From assembly GCA_029961685.1 (NCBI GenBank), contig JARWKL010000008.1, positions 35,078,430-35,142,429 on the forward strand: 64,000 bases of DNA. The letters run 5' to 3'. Position numbers and translations under genes: made by a program. Source of the DNA: Aristolochia californica (Eukaryota > Streptophyta > Magnoliopsida > Piperales > Aristolochiaceae). Below, one piece after another: positions 9,517-19,227 of this stretch (its first letter is position 1; each line of letters begins with the position of its first letter). The notes beneath the pieces were generated by a model, which was not told where the DNA came from, did not search any database, and was given only the letters and a program-made list of their open reading frames with translations.

Positions 9517-10106
9517 AGTTAAAATGTGGGACCCACCATGGTGCACGAGCTGGTGGGACCCACCATGAGGACGTGGGACACCAAGAAGAGTCCTCACCCA
9601 AGCTAGCATGAGTTAAGAAGATAAGAAGCACAAACTGAAATGAGTTAGAAGACTTGAAGATCAAGTGGGACCCACAAAGATACCATGAGCTGGCAACCTT
9701 ATCAATATGAGCTGGAAGATCATGTAGAACTCACAAGGATAAGGCCATGAGCTGGCCTCCTCCCTTATATTCACGTTATTGAAGAAGAGTTCTAGTTCAA
9801 CTCATATTAGACTTCTAGTAGATTGTGTTGATAAACTTATCTTAGAGAGTTAGAGTTGGAATGTAATTAGGATATTGAAAGGCTAATTGTATAAGGATCT
9901 CTTCCTCTACTATAAATAAAGGTGTTGTAATTCAGAATTAATCAAGTTACACATCTCCTTCTTGAGTAAATATTTCTCTCTCTTTGCTTGGCTCACATCT
10001 TTTTTTTTTTTTCTTCTCTCTACCCGAGAGATTTTCTTCCCTTTTCTTCTTTTTCTTTCTCCTTTCTCTTGCTCATAATATTGGAAAATGGATCCTAAAT
10101 TCAACA
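9517..10106 (+). repeat. B1 3' LTR
   Basis: This LTR of about 590 bp ends CCTAAATTCAACA. The terminal TG has mutated to AG (AGTTAAAATGTGGG, against TGTTACAATGTGGG in the neighbouring antisense copy). It contains the short inverted theme TGGGACCCACCATGGTGC...GGTGGGACCCACCATG near its start and a TATA box near 9909. Confidence 0.93.
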
Positions 10107-10384
10107 TAGAGGTCTAATATAACTTGAACTCTAACTCTTCTTCAATCAAGTGGACATAAGAGAGGAGGTTGGCTTGTGGTCTGATCTTTGTGGGTCCCTC
10201 ATGATCTTGCAGCTCATGGTATCTTTATGGGTCCCACTTAATCTTCAAGTCTTCTAACTTATTCCAGCTTGTGTTTCTTATCTCTTAACTCATTCTATCT
10301 TGGGTAAGGACTCTTCTTAGCATCCCACGTCCTTATGGTAGGTCCCACCAGCTCGTGCACCATGGTGGGTCCCACATTGTAACA
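10107..10384 (-). repeat. Antisense B-family LTR fragment (B3)
   Basis: The reverse complement matches the first half of the B LTR, from its TG end at 10384 (TGTTACAATGTGGG) inwards to 10107, exactly where B1 ends. The simplest reading is that B1 inserted into this LTR, whose other half lies left of the window. The right flank is AGAGA, at the place where copy 2 (57244) has the uninterrupted sequence. Confidence 0.85.
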
Positions 10385-10950
10385 AGAGAAAACTCACATA
10401 CTTACATGTGTTTTTCTCTAACCTTTCTCCAACTGCAACTCAAGATGCTACTTCGAATGATGATCCCCCCCCCCCCCCCCCCCTCCCCCTCTCCCCCCTA
10501 ATTATAAAGAAAAAACTAGGGCAACCGCTTTACTAGAATGAAATTCCCAAATTTCCCTTAATGAAACAACAATAAATATATCTTGGACCTTTTGGGGGCT
10601 CCCTACCTCCCCCTCCAACCCCCACGGCAATCTTACTGCGAAGGTCGATCTGCCTACCGACTTAGCATAAGGCGTTGATTAGGCTCCACAACTTAACACA
10701 AAATATCCAACCCAATATGCTTCAGCAAAGATTTTAACAGTGAGATGACCGTGGCACTTATATAAAAGCCCTCTTCCTGGAGCCTTCTACAAGTATATGA
10801 GGATTCTTTCTAGTGCCTGCCAGTGAGAGATCTAAGGTTTGTGCATATATTAGCTCACAACACTAACTGTAAATGAGATATTTTTTCTAATCACTGTAAG
10901 ATAAATTAGTTTTTGGACCAGCCTTTGGTATTTTCCCACATCAACATCTT
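10385..10950 (-). repeat. G-type LTR and RNase H debris, duplicate copy 1
   Basis: This aligns with 57241-57500 (shared ACTTCGAATGATGATC, ATCTTACTNCGAAGGTC, CACAACTTAACAC). Relative to copy 2 it keeps about 110 bp more after the poly-C run. The right part is decayed minus-strand copia RNase H (CCAACCCAATNTGCTTC). No open frame is worth calling. Confidence 0.7.
10465..10483 (+). repeat. Poly-C tract, 19 bases
   Basis: A run of C followed by further C-rich sequence. The duplicate copy has only CCCCTACCCCCC (about 57326). Confidence 0.93.
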
Positions 10951-11240
10951 CACCAAAGCCTACACATCATTTCACATTTGTAACCATTGGTGTGTCAGTA
11001 GGGCTAGATCCCATCATTTTTGAGTCTTTGAGTAAGTCAAGTACATATTTTCTTTGTGATAGGATAACGTTATGCCTAAACAGAAGAACTTTAATACCTA
11101 GTAAGTACTTGAGTAGTCCCAAGTCTTTTGTCTTGAATTCATTGTATATCTTTTGTTTGATTTGATTACATATCTTGAATTCACTGCATATCTTTTGGCA
11201 CAACCCTCCTAGCATAAATGGGATTTAACAAAAATGGCAT
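10951..11240 (-). pseudogene. Copia RT 3' fragment (H, duplicate copy 1)
   Basis: The minus-strand frame (11215-10967) reads YNEFKTKDLGLLKYLLGI followed by VILSQRKYVLDLLKD and TPMVTN, the palm-end/connection segment of copia RT just after the YVDD box. The catalytic part is missing, and an EFKTC segment is duplicated just before it. The better preserved twin is 57512-57940. Confidence 0.85.
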
Positions 11241-11495
11241 GATGGAGCTCCATTGCATATCTATATACCCTTTTTATTCCCAGCTTGAGGGGGAGAAATA
11301 GATGAAGAAGTACAAGAAAGAGGTATTTTATTCCACATGTTGTGGTAATTTTTATGTGACCAAAATATTCAAGAAAGGGAGAGCACATAGCATGAAGTTT
11401 TTACATCTATGAAAAAAAATTCATCAAAAGAAAATTGAAGACCAATAATCCTTTTCATTGCAAGCTGAAGTTATAAACTCCATCTTGAGGGGGAG
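11241..11495 (+). other. A/I-type interior debris before an LTR, copy 1
   Basis: CCCAGCTTGAGGGGGAGAAATAG and the following CAAGAAAGAGGTATTTTATTCC-type sequence match both 57999-58200 and the interior of A2 (about 5630-5760). It ends in the polypurine tract CATCTTGAGGGGGAG (11481-11495). No coding content is recognised. Confidence 0.7.
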
Positions 11496-11752
11496 TATTC
11501 AATAGCAGATATGGAAGAGTCTTACATGAATCTCATAGTAAAAAGTCTCACAGAGCCAAAATTAATATGGTTGAGTATTACAGGAGTCTCACAAGAGGGG
11601 GTCTCATAGAAGAGTCTCAGTTAAAGGTGTTTTAGTTTTGTTAGTCATCTATTTATGTTTAGTTATTCAATTGTTCTAGAACTTATATTTTAGTGTTCAG
11701 TTTTGGGTGTAACTAGGATAAGGGTAGTTTAGCTGCAATTGGATTCTACTTG
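11496..11752 (+). repeat. LTR I, copy 1, left part (split by B2)
   Basis: It follows a polypurine tract and matches 58216-58470. Its first bases (TATTCAATAG) have diverged from TGTTGACGAG in copy 2. B2 interrupts it after the ACTTG at 11748-11752. Confidence 0.75.
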
Positions 11753-12362
11753 TGTTGAATTTGGGACCCCACGAATAATACCTCTAGCAAGGAGAGAGAG
11801 AAAGAAAAAAAGGAAAAAGAGAAGAGCTCTCGGGTAGAGAGACAAGAGAAGGAAAATAAAAGAGAGTAGAGAGCGAACTTCACACAAGAGAGAAGAAAAA
11901 AAATAAGAAAGTTGCTTGATAAATTCTGAGTTACAATCATCTCTATTTATAGTTGAGGAGGTGATAGAGTCTATGTACAACAACTTACCTTAGGACTACT
12001 AATTACATTCCAACTAGAACTCTCTAAGATAAGACTATTATGATAAGATTATATTATCTATTTAAGAGACTAATTTAACTCAACAACAAACACCTTCTTT
12101 AAGGACGTGAATCAAGCTAGCGAGCCAACTCTTGTTCTTATTTTGTGGGTCCCACATGATCTTCCAACTCATGTAGATAGAGATACCGGCTCGTGGTATC
12201 TTTGTGGGTCACACTTGATCTTCAAATCTTCTATTTAATTCTAGCACACGTTCCTTATCCCTTAGCTAGAGCCACTTTGTATGAGGACTCTTGTTGACAC
12301 CTCTTGAGCTCATGGTGGGTCCCACCAGCTTGTGGGGCCATGGTGGGTCCCACCTTGTAACA
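11753..12362 (-). repeat. B2 3' LTR
   Basis: It reads TGTTACAAGGTGGGACCC to CCCAAATTCAACA on the minus strand, 610 bp, with the B-family TATA stretch CTATAAATAG. Its polypurine tract is at 12363-12382. Confidence 0.95.
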
Positions 12363-12382
12363 CTCCCCCTGAAGCTGAGGGT
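12363..12382 (-). other. B2 polypurine tract
   Basis: On the minus strand ACCCTCAGCTTCAGGGGGAG immediately precedes the 3' LTR. Confidence 0.85.
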
Positions 12383-13371
12383 GAGAAAACATTACAAATG
12401 CCCAGCTTGCTGCAAATGTTGGACAAAATTTTGTGAGTGACTGGTTTGGTGAGAATGTCTACAACTTGGTTCTGTGAAGATACATGCTGGAGAGATAAAA
12501 TGTCGGTAGTGAATTTTTCTCGTATGCAGTGTCAATCTATTTATATATGCTTTGTTCTCTCATGGAAGACTAGATTTGATGTGATGTGAATTGCGGCCTG
12601 ATTATTGCAATATAGATTGATAGGAGCTTCTTTGTAAAAACCCAATTCAGTTAGGAGAGATCAGATCCATAGCAGTTCACTAACTGTGTGTGCTATGGCT
12701 TTGTACTCTACTTCTGCACTAGACCTTGCAACTACATTCTGTTTCTTGCTGCTCCATGTAACCAAGTTTCCTCCAACCATCGTACAATATCCCAAAGTAC
12801 ATTTTCGATCATCCGGGGATCTAGCCTAGTCTACATCTGAGAATCCTTCGATGTTGATGTGTCCATGATTTTTATAGAACAACCGTCTTCCTGGTGCTCC
12901 TTTTAGATATTGTAGTATCCGTTCTAGTGTTTGCCAATGACTGAGTTGTGGTTTGTGCATATATTGACTTACCACACAGACTGCATATGAAATATTTACG
13001 TAGAGATAAATAAGTCTTTCTACCAATCTTTGATATTTTCTAATATCTACTTCTTCTCCAGCACCTGCACATAATTTTGTATTCGAGTCCATTGGAATTT
13101 CTATTGGTCTACATCCCAGCATTCCGGTCTCCTTCAGTAGGTCAAGGACATACTTCCTTTTAGATAATATAATTCCATGTCTAGATTGTAGTACTTCAAT
13201 ACCAAAAAAATATTTGACCAGTCTGAGATCCTTTGTCTTGAATTCAGTACATATTATTTCTTTTGTCTTTTGGATGCCCTCGAGATCACTGCTAGTTATA
13301 ATAATGTAATATCATCAACATATATGGCTAGAATTACCTTGCCCTTCGTTGTGTCTTTAATAAAGACAGAG
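12383..13371 (-). pseudogene. B2 RNase H and RT C-terminal part
   Basis: Minus-strand reading: the segment after the YVDD region (VLDLLKETGMLGCRPIEIPMD type), then RKYQRLVERLIYL, ISYAVCVVSQYMHKP, INIEGFSDVD at about 12830, and the LYCNNQAAIHI-like RNase H end with several frame breaks towards 12383. The RT stops at 13371 where D begins and resumes at 21617. Confidence 0.88.
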
Positions 13372-13453
13372 TGTTATGGTCCTAGGTTAAGTACTTGGCT
13401 TTCCGCTACCTACCAGGTTGATCTTTTGGGTAGTATTGGCTAGGTGCTTAACA
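13372..13453 (+). repeat. D left LTR, 82 bp
   Basis: It runs TGTTATGGTCC to GGTGCTTAACA and is of identical length to the three LTRs at 34618-35140. A primer-site-like TAGTATCAGAGC follows at 13456-13467, one base off the canonical iMet site. Confidence 0.93.
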
Positions 13454-13455
13454 AC

Positions 13456-13467
13456 TAGTATCAGAGC
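13456..13467 (+). other. D primer binding site, iMet type
   Basis: TAGTATCAGAGC lies two bases after the LTR and has one mismatch to TGGTATCAGAGC. Confidence 0.85.
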
Positions 13468-13479
13468 AGGAACACATTG

Positions 13480-13665
13480 ATGGATTCTTCAACCCAAGAG
13501 GAAATATTTGTCATACTACAGGATTTGCGGACATCAACAGGTAAGATGTATCAATATTTGCGTGAGCTGCAAGACGAGATGCATCAATCTTCCATTAAAA
13601 TGGTTGCTGCGATAGATAATAAAATCGTTGTTATAGTCGCAAGAGACGTTGTCTCGGACGGGTAG
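13480..13665 (+). pseudogene. D gag-like N-terminal fragment
   Basis: Starting from MDSSTQEEIFVILQD, about 60 codons predict a helical, coiled-coil-like segment (RTSTGKMYQYLRELQDEM) ending in a stop. Position right after the primer site and the helical character are typical of the N terminus of plant gypsy gag. I do not recognise a specific family. The element E gag start (about 19045-19203) has the same placement and a similar helix but a different sequence. Confidence 0.5.
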
Positions 13666-15059
13666 GAGACGCAAAAATTCCCAGAGCCCTCTGCCACTCC
13701 AGCGGCAATGACATTCAAAATTAGGGACACAAATCTGAAATCAGACTCCAAACTTTCAAAATCAGACAGCAGGACTCCAAACTTTCAAAATCAGACCCGG
13801 GAAATCCAAAATTGGATGGGTATTCTGTTAAAACCTCGCAGACATTGGACGAATTGGGTAAGACCTCTGATCCAAAATTGGGGACAATGGCAATCTCCGA
13901 GCAAGGACGCCATGCGCAACAATCTCGAGCAGGGCAAGGGAACCCAGACATTCCAAAATCATGCCAACGAGGCTCACGGCAAGCCAAACTCCTTGCCAAA
14001 CAAAAGAAGGTAATATTTTCGGCGCTTCTTCCGACCAGGATGGGTTTTTGAGAGCCCTCTGTCTCAAAAAATCTCCAAGCGGTGAAGCCTCCAAGGGTTG
14101 TTGTTCAACGTCGGAGAAGGGGGAGACTCCGTTGGCTCCGTCGGACAAATATCCACTCAACCTCGCCCTCGGAAGCTCAGCGGGGAACCATCTTCAACAA
14201 AATTGGGATAAGCTTATGAAAATTGGTCTATTTTTTGGTCAAATCGGTTGTTCCATGAGGTTGATAGGGCTCCAAGGGCCTGAGCAGCAGCAATGCTGCA
14301 CGAAAATTGGGGACAGAGGCTTTCTGTTCTGTGAAGTAGAGCAACTGAGCAATTTTGATGGAACTCGGGTTTGTTTGTATGCAATGCGAGATGGAAAACT
14401 TTTGGGTTTTCTAGAAACGGTATAGAAAATTCTATGGGTGATAATTTTTATTACGGTTGATGAGAACAGAACCAGTGTGTTTGTTCTTTTTCATTTTTCC
14501 AGCAGTAATAGTCAATTTGAACACCTTGGGTTTAATTTTTTGGATCCCATGTATGCTGCTCGGCCATGAAATATGTTTTGGATGTTGTTTGATTTTTCTA
14601 CTACAGAGAACAGTAGCAATGAGCCTCTTCCAATTTCTATTGCACGCATGGATGAAGGACATGTTTCAGATTCTTTGCTGAATGGAGATAGAATTCTTTT
14701 GAGTAGTCAAATTGATAACGGGGTGTTGTCAATTTTTCTGTGGAGGAATTATATCAATTTTTCTGGGATGAATTATCTAGTTTTGGATGAACACTGCAAC
14801 AATGTGACTGTTTCGGGTCATTGTTCCAACAGTAGCAGTCCATTTCAACAGGTTGGTTTAAATTTTTTGGCTGTTATGTATGCTGCTCGTATAGATTCTG
14901 AGTTGCATTTGTCCCAAGGAACCCTTAGGGAACGAAAGGGGGAGCCACAAGATTCATACGATGATCTATTTGAACTGGGTACTGAAAAACACTGTAACCA
15001 GACGACAGCAAATCCCCTCCAAGAAAATTCCACCACAGACTCTGAAATACATGTAGTTG
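13666..15059 (+). other. D interior, left: unrecognised, partly shared with E
   Basis: Near 13740-13800 the phrase CCAAACTTTCAAAATCAGAC is tandemly duplicated. The stretch about 14010-14137 is homologous to 18698-18822 of E when each is read in its element's sense: D encodes EASPLGDFLRQRALKN on the minus strand and E encodes GASPLGYFPRSRALGN on the plus strand. A second shared motif, GATCCCATGTATGYTGYTCGGCC, is at 14540-14563 and at 18465-18487 (reverse). A weaker third copy is near 14876. Open frames 13961-14425 and 14573-15079 match no protein I know. They may be further captured exons. Confidence 0.6.
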
Positions 15060-15465
15060 TGTTACGGTCTCGGATCTGACACAAGGATTCTTTGGGAGGA
15101 TCTGGGATCTGCCACAGGTTATGGGTCTTCCATGCATTACTGTAGGGATAGTAAGAAGACATGGGGAAGACGAAGATCAATGGAGGATGAGAGAATATGT
15201 GGGTTTTTGAGGAAAACCTTAACCTCGAGATCAAGAAGGTGATCTCAAGCCTGTTTACACTAGATTTAACCTAATTCTCAAAGCTTGTGTTTCTCATTAC
15301 TCTTACCCCTTAAATAGGGTTCACCCAGTTAGGGTTTAATATAAATATTACAAAAATACCCCTATAAATAAAATATTCCAAAAAAATACCCCTGTGGCCT
15401 AAACTGAAATAAAATAAAGTAAATTAAATAAAAAATAAAATAATAATGTTATTGTGTTCATAACA
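15060..15465 (-). repeat. E 3' LTR
   Basis: This 406-bp LTR reads TGTTATGAACACAATAAC to GAGACCGTAACA on the minus strand. It differs from its partner at scattered sites by eye (for example CTCGGATCTGAC against CCCGGATTTGAC). Confidence 0.94.
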
Positions 15466-15560
15466 TTACACCCCCACTAGAAGAACGAGCTTGTCCTCAA
15501 GCTCAAAGTTAGGTCTACGTGCCCGTGCCGAGGTCTCCATCCTTTCTCAAGCGTCAACCA
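15466..15560 (-). pseudogene. E gypsy polyprotein C-terminal remnant and PPT
   Basis: Minus-strand reading gives LEDKLVLLVGV shortly before the LTR, the typical tail of chromodomain-type gypsy polyproteins (LEDKL...G). F (ELEDKLFLQG), L and O have the same tail. TAGTGGGGGTGTAA at 15466-15479 is the polypurine tract. This shows what kind of element E was before the host genes replaced its pol region. Confidence 0.75.
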
Positions 15561-15671
15561 CAGTATCTGTGGCAGCCCTCTGGCTTACAAAACTAAAACA
15601 TCCACCTAGAGAAGCATTTTTTTTTTTTTGGATCTCCCTCTTGCAGTTTTATGTTTCGCTGCTAGACCTCC

Positions 15672-16049
15672 TCATCCCCAGGTGGTAGTAATTTCAAAAT
15701 ACCTAGGGCGACGATTGACTAAGAGCACAACTATCCTATAGTTGGAGAGTGGTCCAGCCCATATCGCAAGATCTCCCTCCATGCGAACTGTCTTAGCTTG
15801 AACACCAAGATGATCTTGGTTCACTGCTACCACTTCCTTATTGCCAATAATTTGCAAGGTTTCCTTGGTGGCATTCCACACATCACATCCGATTAGGAGA
15901 GGTGCCTTACAGGTAACCCATAAATTGAAGTGTGTGATGTATTCATCATTGGTCATACCTCCATTTCCTACCTCAAGCATGTATGGATCATACCAACCAC
16001 CAGGTCGTGCAAGCTCAGCATACACTTTCTTCATATCAACGCTGGAGAC
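15672..16049 (-). pseudogene. Captured alpha-galactosidase (GH27) fragment
   Basis: The C-terminal part of the 330-codon frame (residues about 219-330) reads [20 protein letters not shown], then [37 protein letters not shown] and [18 protein letters not shown]. This is the conserved second half of the GH27 barrel and the start of the beta domain of plant alpha-galactosidases, which remove terminal alpha-galactose from oligosaccharides and galactomannans. The usual NDPD is YDPY here, and the N-terminal half with the catalytic nucleophile is absent. It is fused in frame to the prolidase piece upstream. It ends about 110 bp before the gypsy tail. Confidence 0.88.
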
Positions 16050-17105
16050 CATGCCCTCTTCAACTTTTCTAGCACTCCGCAAAGCACTCAACCCCGGTTC
16101 TTTTGGCCTCTCCAACTCCTTAGCACAGCCCTCCGGATCATGAGTAGCAATCCCAAGGAAGTGCCCAAGACCATGAAGCATGAAAACAGCACCCAATCTC
16201 TCAGCCATCATATCATCAACATCACCATTAATTAAGCCACCAGCCACCAATGACCCAAGAATAACTTTCTCTGCTAGCTTGTGCATGTCCATCCAGCTTA
16301 CTCCAGATCTCATTGTAGAGACAACGTCATTATGGGCCTTAATGACTGCATTATAGATAAGAAGTTGATCACTCGTAAATTTACTATTCACAGGAAAAGA
16401 ACAAGTTATGTCAGAACCATAAAAATGGTATTCAGCTCCCATATCTAGAAGTGTCATGTCACCATCGTGTAAGATCCTGTCATTTGGAGCAGCAGCATGC
16501 CCATAATGAAGAACAGAGCTACTTTCACTAGTAGCACATATGCATGTGTATGAACAATATCTACTGCCTCCATACATGTACATAGGATGGAGAAACATGA
16601 TCCCCAACTGATACTCTTTCATGCCCAATTTTGTTTTGAGCATAACCTCAATATGAGCCTCCAAACTTATATCATTACCATACTATATGAGTTCAAGCTC
16701 CATTCCCGACTTAAATATACGGCATTCAGTCAAGAAAGGATGCAATGTACTACAGTCTATTTCAAACTTCTCCATTTCCTCAAGCTCTGCAGGTTTGGAA
16801 AATTTGTTGCTATCAGTATTAAGCCCGTACAAGAGAAACAAGAATGGCTTTCCCAATCCTTGGTAGTGATCATAAAGCACCTTCACCATCTGATCAGTGT
16901 AGCAAACCATGTTGACCATGTATCTTTGGTTGAAGTATGATAAGGGCTTTATTTCTCCCAGCCAAACAACATAATCAACAATCAACCTGGGAGCAAAGAG
17001 GATGGATTTTCCAGAAGCAATGTTTATTGCCCCATAAAATTCAGGTTCCCTTACTCCAATTAGGTAAGCAAAATAACTCTCTTGCCTGAAGAGTATGACA
17101 TTCAT
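16050..17105 (-). pseudogene. Captured Xaa-Pro dipeptidase (prolidase, M24) fragment
   Basis: The reading starts [20 protein letters not shown] and continues through [23 protein letters not shown] and the inter-domain [13 protein letters not shown], where one stop occurs (about 16683). In the same frame follow [36 protein letters not shown] (both metal-binding Asp present) and [16 protein letters not shown] (metal-binding His present). It breaks after VEEGM, before the two metal-binding Glu, so the active site is incomplete. Prolidase cleaves dipeptides with C-terminal Pro. About 345 codons run without introns, pointing to capture from spliced mRNA. Confidence 0.9.
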
Positions 17106-17400
17106 AGTACACCTCTTTGCACACTTAGGGGTGGAATACACAGGTTCACAACCCGGATGTCCACAACCAATGTCATCACAATAAGGGTCACTCTTGTCGG
17201 TAACAACTCCATTCTGAAAAAAGTACGGCCATGCACAATAAGGATAGACCCCATCACAACCATATCCACATCTAAACCCACAACATGTGAACGCATTGTT
17301 CACAGATAGGGAAATGCTCACAGTAAGATGGATGCAGCATCGATCTAATAGTGATTCTACGGCACCAAATGCCCAACAAGAGCCACAGTGTCCCTGAGCA
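17106..17400 (-). pseudogene. Captured cathepsin B-like cysteine protease fragment
   Basis: Residues about 100-197 of the 337-codon frame read [20 protein letters not shown] with the catalytic Cys, then [21 protein letters not shown] and [16 protein letters not shown], ending [17 protein letters not shown]. The occluding-loop Cys-rich pattern is that of plant cathepsin B (C1A). The propeptide and the catalytic His/Asn half are absent. It lies in frame between the xylosidase and prolidase pieces, with a bridge of about 22 codons upstream of unknown origin. Confidence 0.9.
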
Positions 17401-17509
17401 TCAATCATATACTCCTCAACTTTTGCAGCAAAATCTGAACAAAATCTGACTATGATGACATTAAACCGTCCCTCCAATTCCATCTCCCTTGCTGAATTCA
17501 TTTTCTGAT

Positions 17510-18087
17510 GGTTCCAAGGAAGTGAATGGTTATTCTGGAGCAAGACAATTCCTTCCCTTGCAGCCTTAGCAACAAGCTTGATATGATCTATGGGGCAAAC
17601 ATCCTCTATCCCAAGGGAATCGTAACCATCAGGGCTTCCATCAAAGAACCCAATCCTCATTAGAACAACATGGAGATTTCTCAAGGCCTTGTCCACTTCT
17701 GTTTCCTAGACTGCCATGCTGGACAGCAAAGAAGGCATAGTTGGTGTAATAAACGCCACAATCCAGATCCAAACCAGCTTCTAAGGTTTGTGTTACTGCA
17801 TCTTCTGGTTCATCATTCAGCCAGTTGTGACCATGGTGCAGGACTTCAAGTGAATCACAGTCGGCAACAATGTATCCATGAAGAGCCCATTCTCCTCCAA
17901 CGGTTGCAGATAAGAGTATGTTATCAGCACAAGAGGGAACACCATTGATATGATTATAAGAACACATAACACCACTCAGATCTCCATCTTTCACACATAT
18001 TTCCAAGTGATTATAAGAACACATAACACCACTCAGATCTCCATCCTTCACACATAATTCCAATGGATCCTTGAATATCTCCTGCAA
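17510..18087 (-). pseudogene. Captured beta-D-xylosidase (GH3) fragment
   Basis: The frame from 18087 reads DGDLSGVMCSYNHINGVPSCADNILL, GYIVADCDSLEVLHHGHNWL (the catalytic Asp region, SDCDS in family members), then DAVTQTLEAGLDLDCGVYY. It shifts frame at about 17690 and continues [24 protein letters not shown] and [17 protein letters not shown]. Plant enzymes of this family trim xylan and arabinan in the wall. The stretch of 19 codons around DLSGVMCSYNH is tandemly duplicated (57-bp period, 17952 and 18009). Flanking repeats of about 20 bp (17480-17500, 18122-18141) bracket the insert. Confidence 0.88.
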
Positions 18088-18098
18088 GGCCTAGGCTG

Positions 18099-18557
18099 TT
18101 ACCCTGACATTCCCTTCACTCCCATCTCCCTTGCTGAGTTCTTCATAGCCTTCCCAATATCCCCCTCCTTGTCATCAATGTTTTTTTCATGAAGGCCCTC
18201 AACGGTAAGAGCAGCCGACCATTCATCCACGAAATTAAACACAAGGTTATGAATTGAATGATGGACAAGAACACTGCTGCTGGTCTCAGCAGGAGAAGAA
18301 AAAAACGACATCCATAATTTTTTTGCCATCGTTCCCGGCATCCCCAGAAAATTTCCCTCTCGGAATGCATACACACCAGCTGTAAGTTTGCCAAGACGAT
18401 ACCGGATGTGTTTCTCTGCTTCCCGGAACATAAACTCACTAGGCAAAAATTTTGAAATTGAAGTTTGTGGCCGAACAACATACATGGGATCCAGAAATTT
18501 AAACCCCACAGCTGCAATTCGAAGATCCACATCCGCACAGGTATTGTGCTCATCCAC
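18099..18557 (-). pseudogene. E interior frame, unrecognised, 152 codons
   Basis: It reads MDEHNTCADVDLRIAAVGFK, FLDPMYVVRPQ, EKHIRYRLGKLTAGVYAFRE and VLVHHSIHNLVFNFVDEW. I recognise no family. The part around FLDPMYVVRP has a DNA counterpart in D (14540-14563 region), so it may be element-derived rather than a host exon. It is in the same frame as the downstream chimeric reading (17696-15672) and ends in a stop at 18099. Confidence 0.5.
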
Positions 18558-19044
18558 AGAAACGCAAAGCCCCTAAAAAACAATAATTTCCGATACACTT
18601 ACCCCCACCAATTTGGAACAATGGTTTGCTCTGTTCAGCCGAGAGGTGGATTACGAGTGGGAGGTGGTGGCCAGAAGTCGAATCCCACCGGAGTTGTGTC
18701 TGACGGCGCCAGCAGAGCCTCCTCCGTGTCCGGTGGCAAAGGGCAACCCTTTGGGGCTTCTCCTCTTGGTTATTTTCCGCGATCGAGGGCTCTCGGAAAC
18801 ACCTCCTTGTCGGACGAATCGCTTCTACTGGCCGTGAGGAGGGGTTTGTTGAGGATGAACCCAAATCAACCCTTACCGATAAGTTTGTGGTCGCATACCC
18901 CTCCAATTTCTGATTTTCAGGGTCCTTCTTGGCGTCTGCCTCTTCTGCAGGGACGTCGGCCGATAAAGAAGATTAAATCTTCAAATTTTCTGGCCATTGG
19001 CCGTTCTGCCCATCCGAGATAGCTTCTGCTACCTCTTTTGCGCA
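18558..19044 (-). other. E interior, unrecognised
   Basis: This is GC-richer than the surroundings, with open frames on both strands (18465-19022 plus, 18550-18906 minus) but no recognised domain. The segment 18698-18822 is shared with D. Confidence 0.5.
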
Positions 19045-19203
19045 TATTTCATGGTCGGATATTTGAGGTCGTGTGACCTTTTTTTGCTGAAGCAACGAGT
19101 TCCTCCCTTGCATAACGTTCAATGGAAGCATCTAACCGTGCTCGTATTTCTTCCAATTCCTTACCCATAGCAATCCATCTTTCTTGGGATATAGAATAAC
19201 CCA
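19045..19203 (-). pseudogene. E gag N-terminal fragment
   Basis: The minus strand from 19203 reads MGYSISQERWIAMGKELEEI, then RARLDASIERYAREELVA, a charged helix at the place where plant gypsy gag begins, about 10 bp after the primer site. Only about 50 codons remain before unrelated sequence. It may retain RNA packaging signals. Confidence 0.6.
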
Positions 19204-19212
19204 TTGTGTTCC

Positions 19213-19224
19213 TGCTTTGACACT
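19213..19224 (-). other. E primer binding site, degenerate iMet
   Basis: The minus strand has TAGTGTCAAAGC, nine of twelve bases matching TGGTATCAGAGC, just inside the 5' LTR. Confidence 0.65.
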
Positions 19225-19227
19225 AGT

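Larger units (their letters stand above)
1..10106 (+). mobile_element. B1: Ty1/copia retrotransposon, window opens inside its 5' LTR
   Basis: The element is read from its 5' LTR (1-298 and 2907-2963), iMet primer site (2964-2975), gag, protease/pre-integrase, integrase, RT and RNase H to a polypurine tract and 3' LTR (9517-10106). The domain order gag-IN-RT-RH is diagnostic of Ty1/copia. Two non-autonomous elements interrupt it: A1 in the 5' LTR and A2 in the integrase, each with a clean 5-bp duplication, so removing them restores a colinear element. The coding region is broken by several stops and frameshifts and by a deletion that removes the protease active site, so it cannot be autonomous. 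Its right flank is TAGAG, inside an antisense LTR of the same family. The left flank lies outside the window. Confidence 0.95.

Noticed and set aside
9520..9600. Inverted repeats GGGACCCACCATGG in B LTRs as a MITE
   Set aside because: They are internal LTR features shared by all B copies, without terminal duplications.
14432..14681. Membrane-protein-like frames in the D interior
   Set aside because: Hydrophobic short frames on both strands of AT-rich sequence, with no domain or conserved start.
15672..18557. A functional minus-strand multi-domain host gene
   Set aside because: The region lies between matching LTRs with target duplications, mixes incomplete domains of four unrelated enzymes, lacks required active-site parts and has stops and a frameshift.
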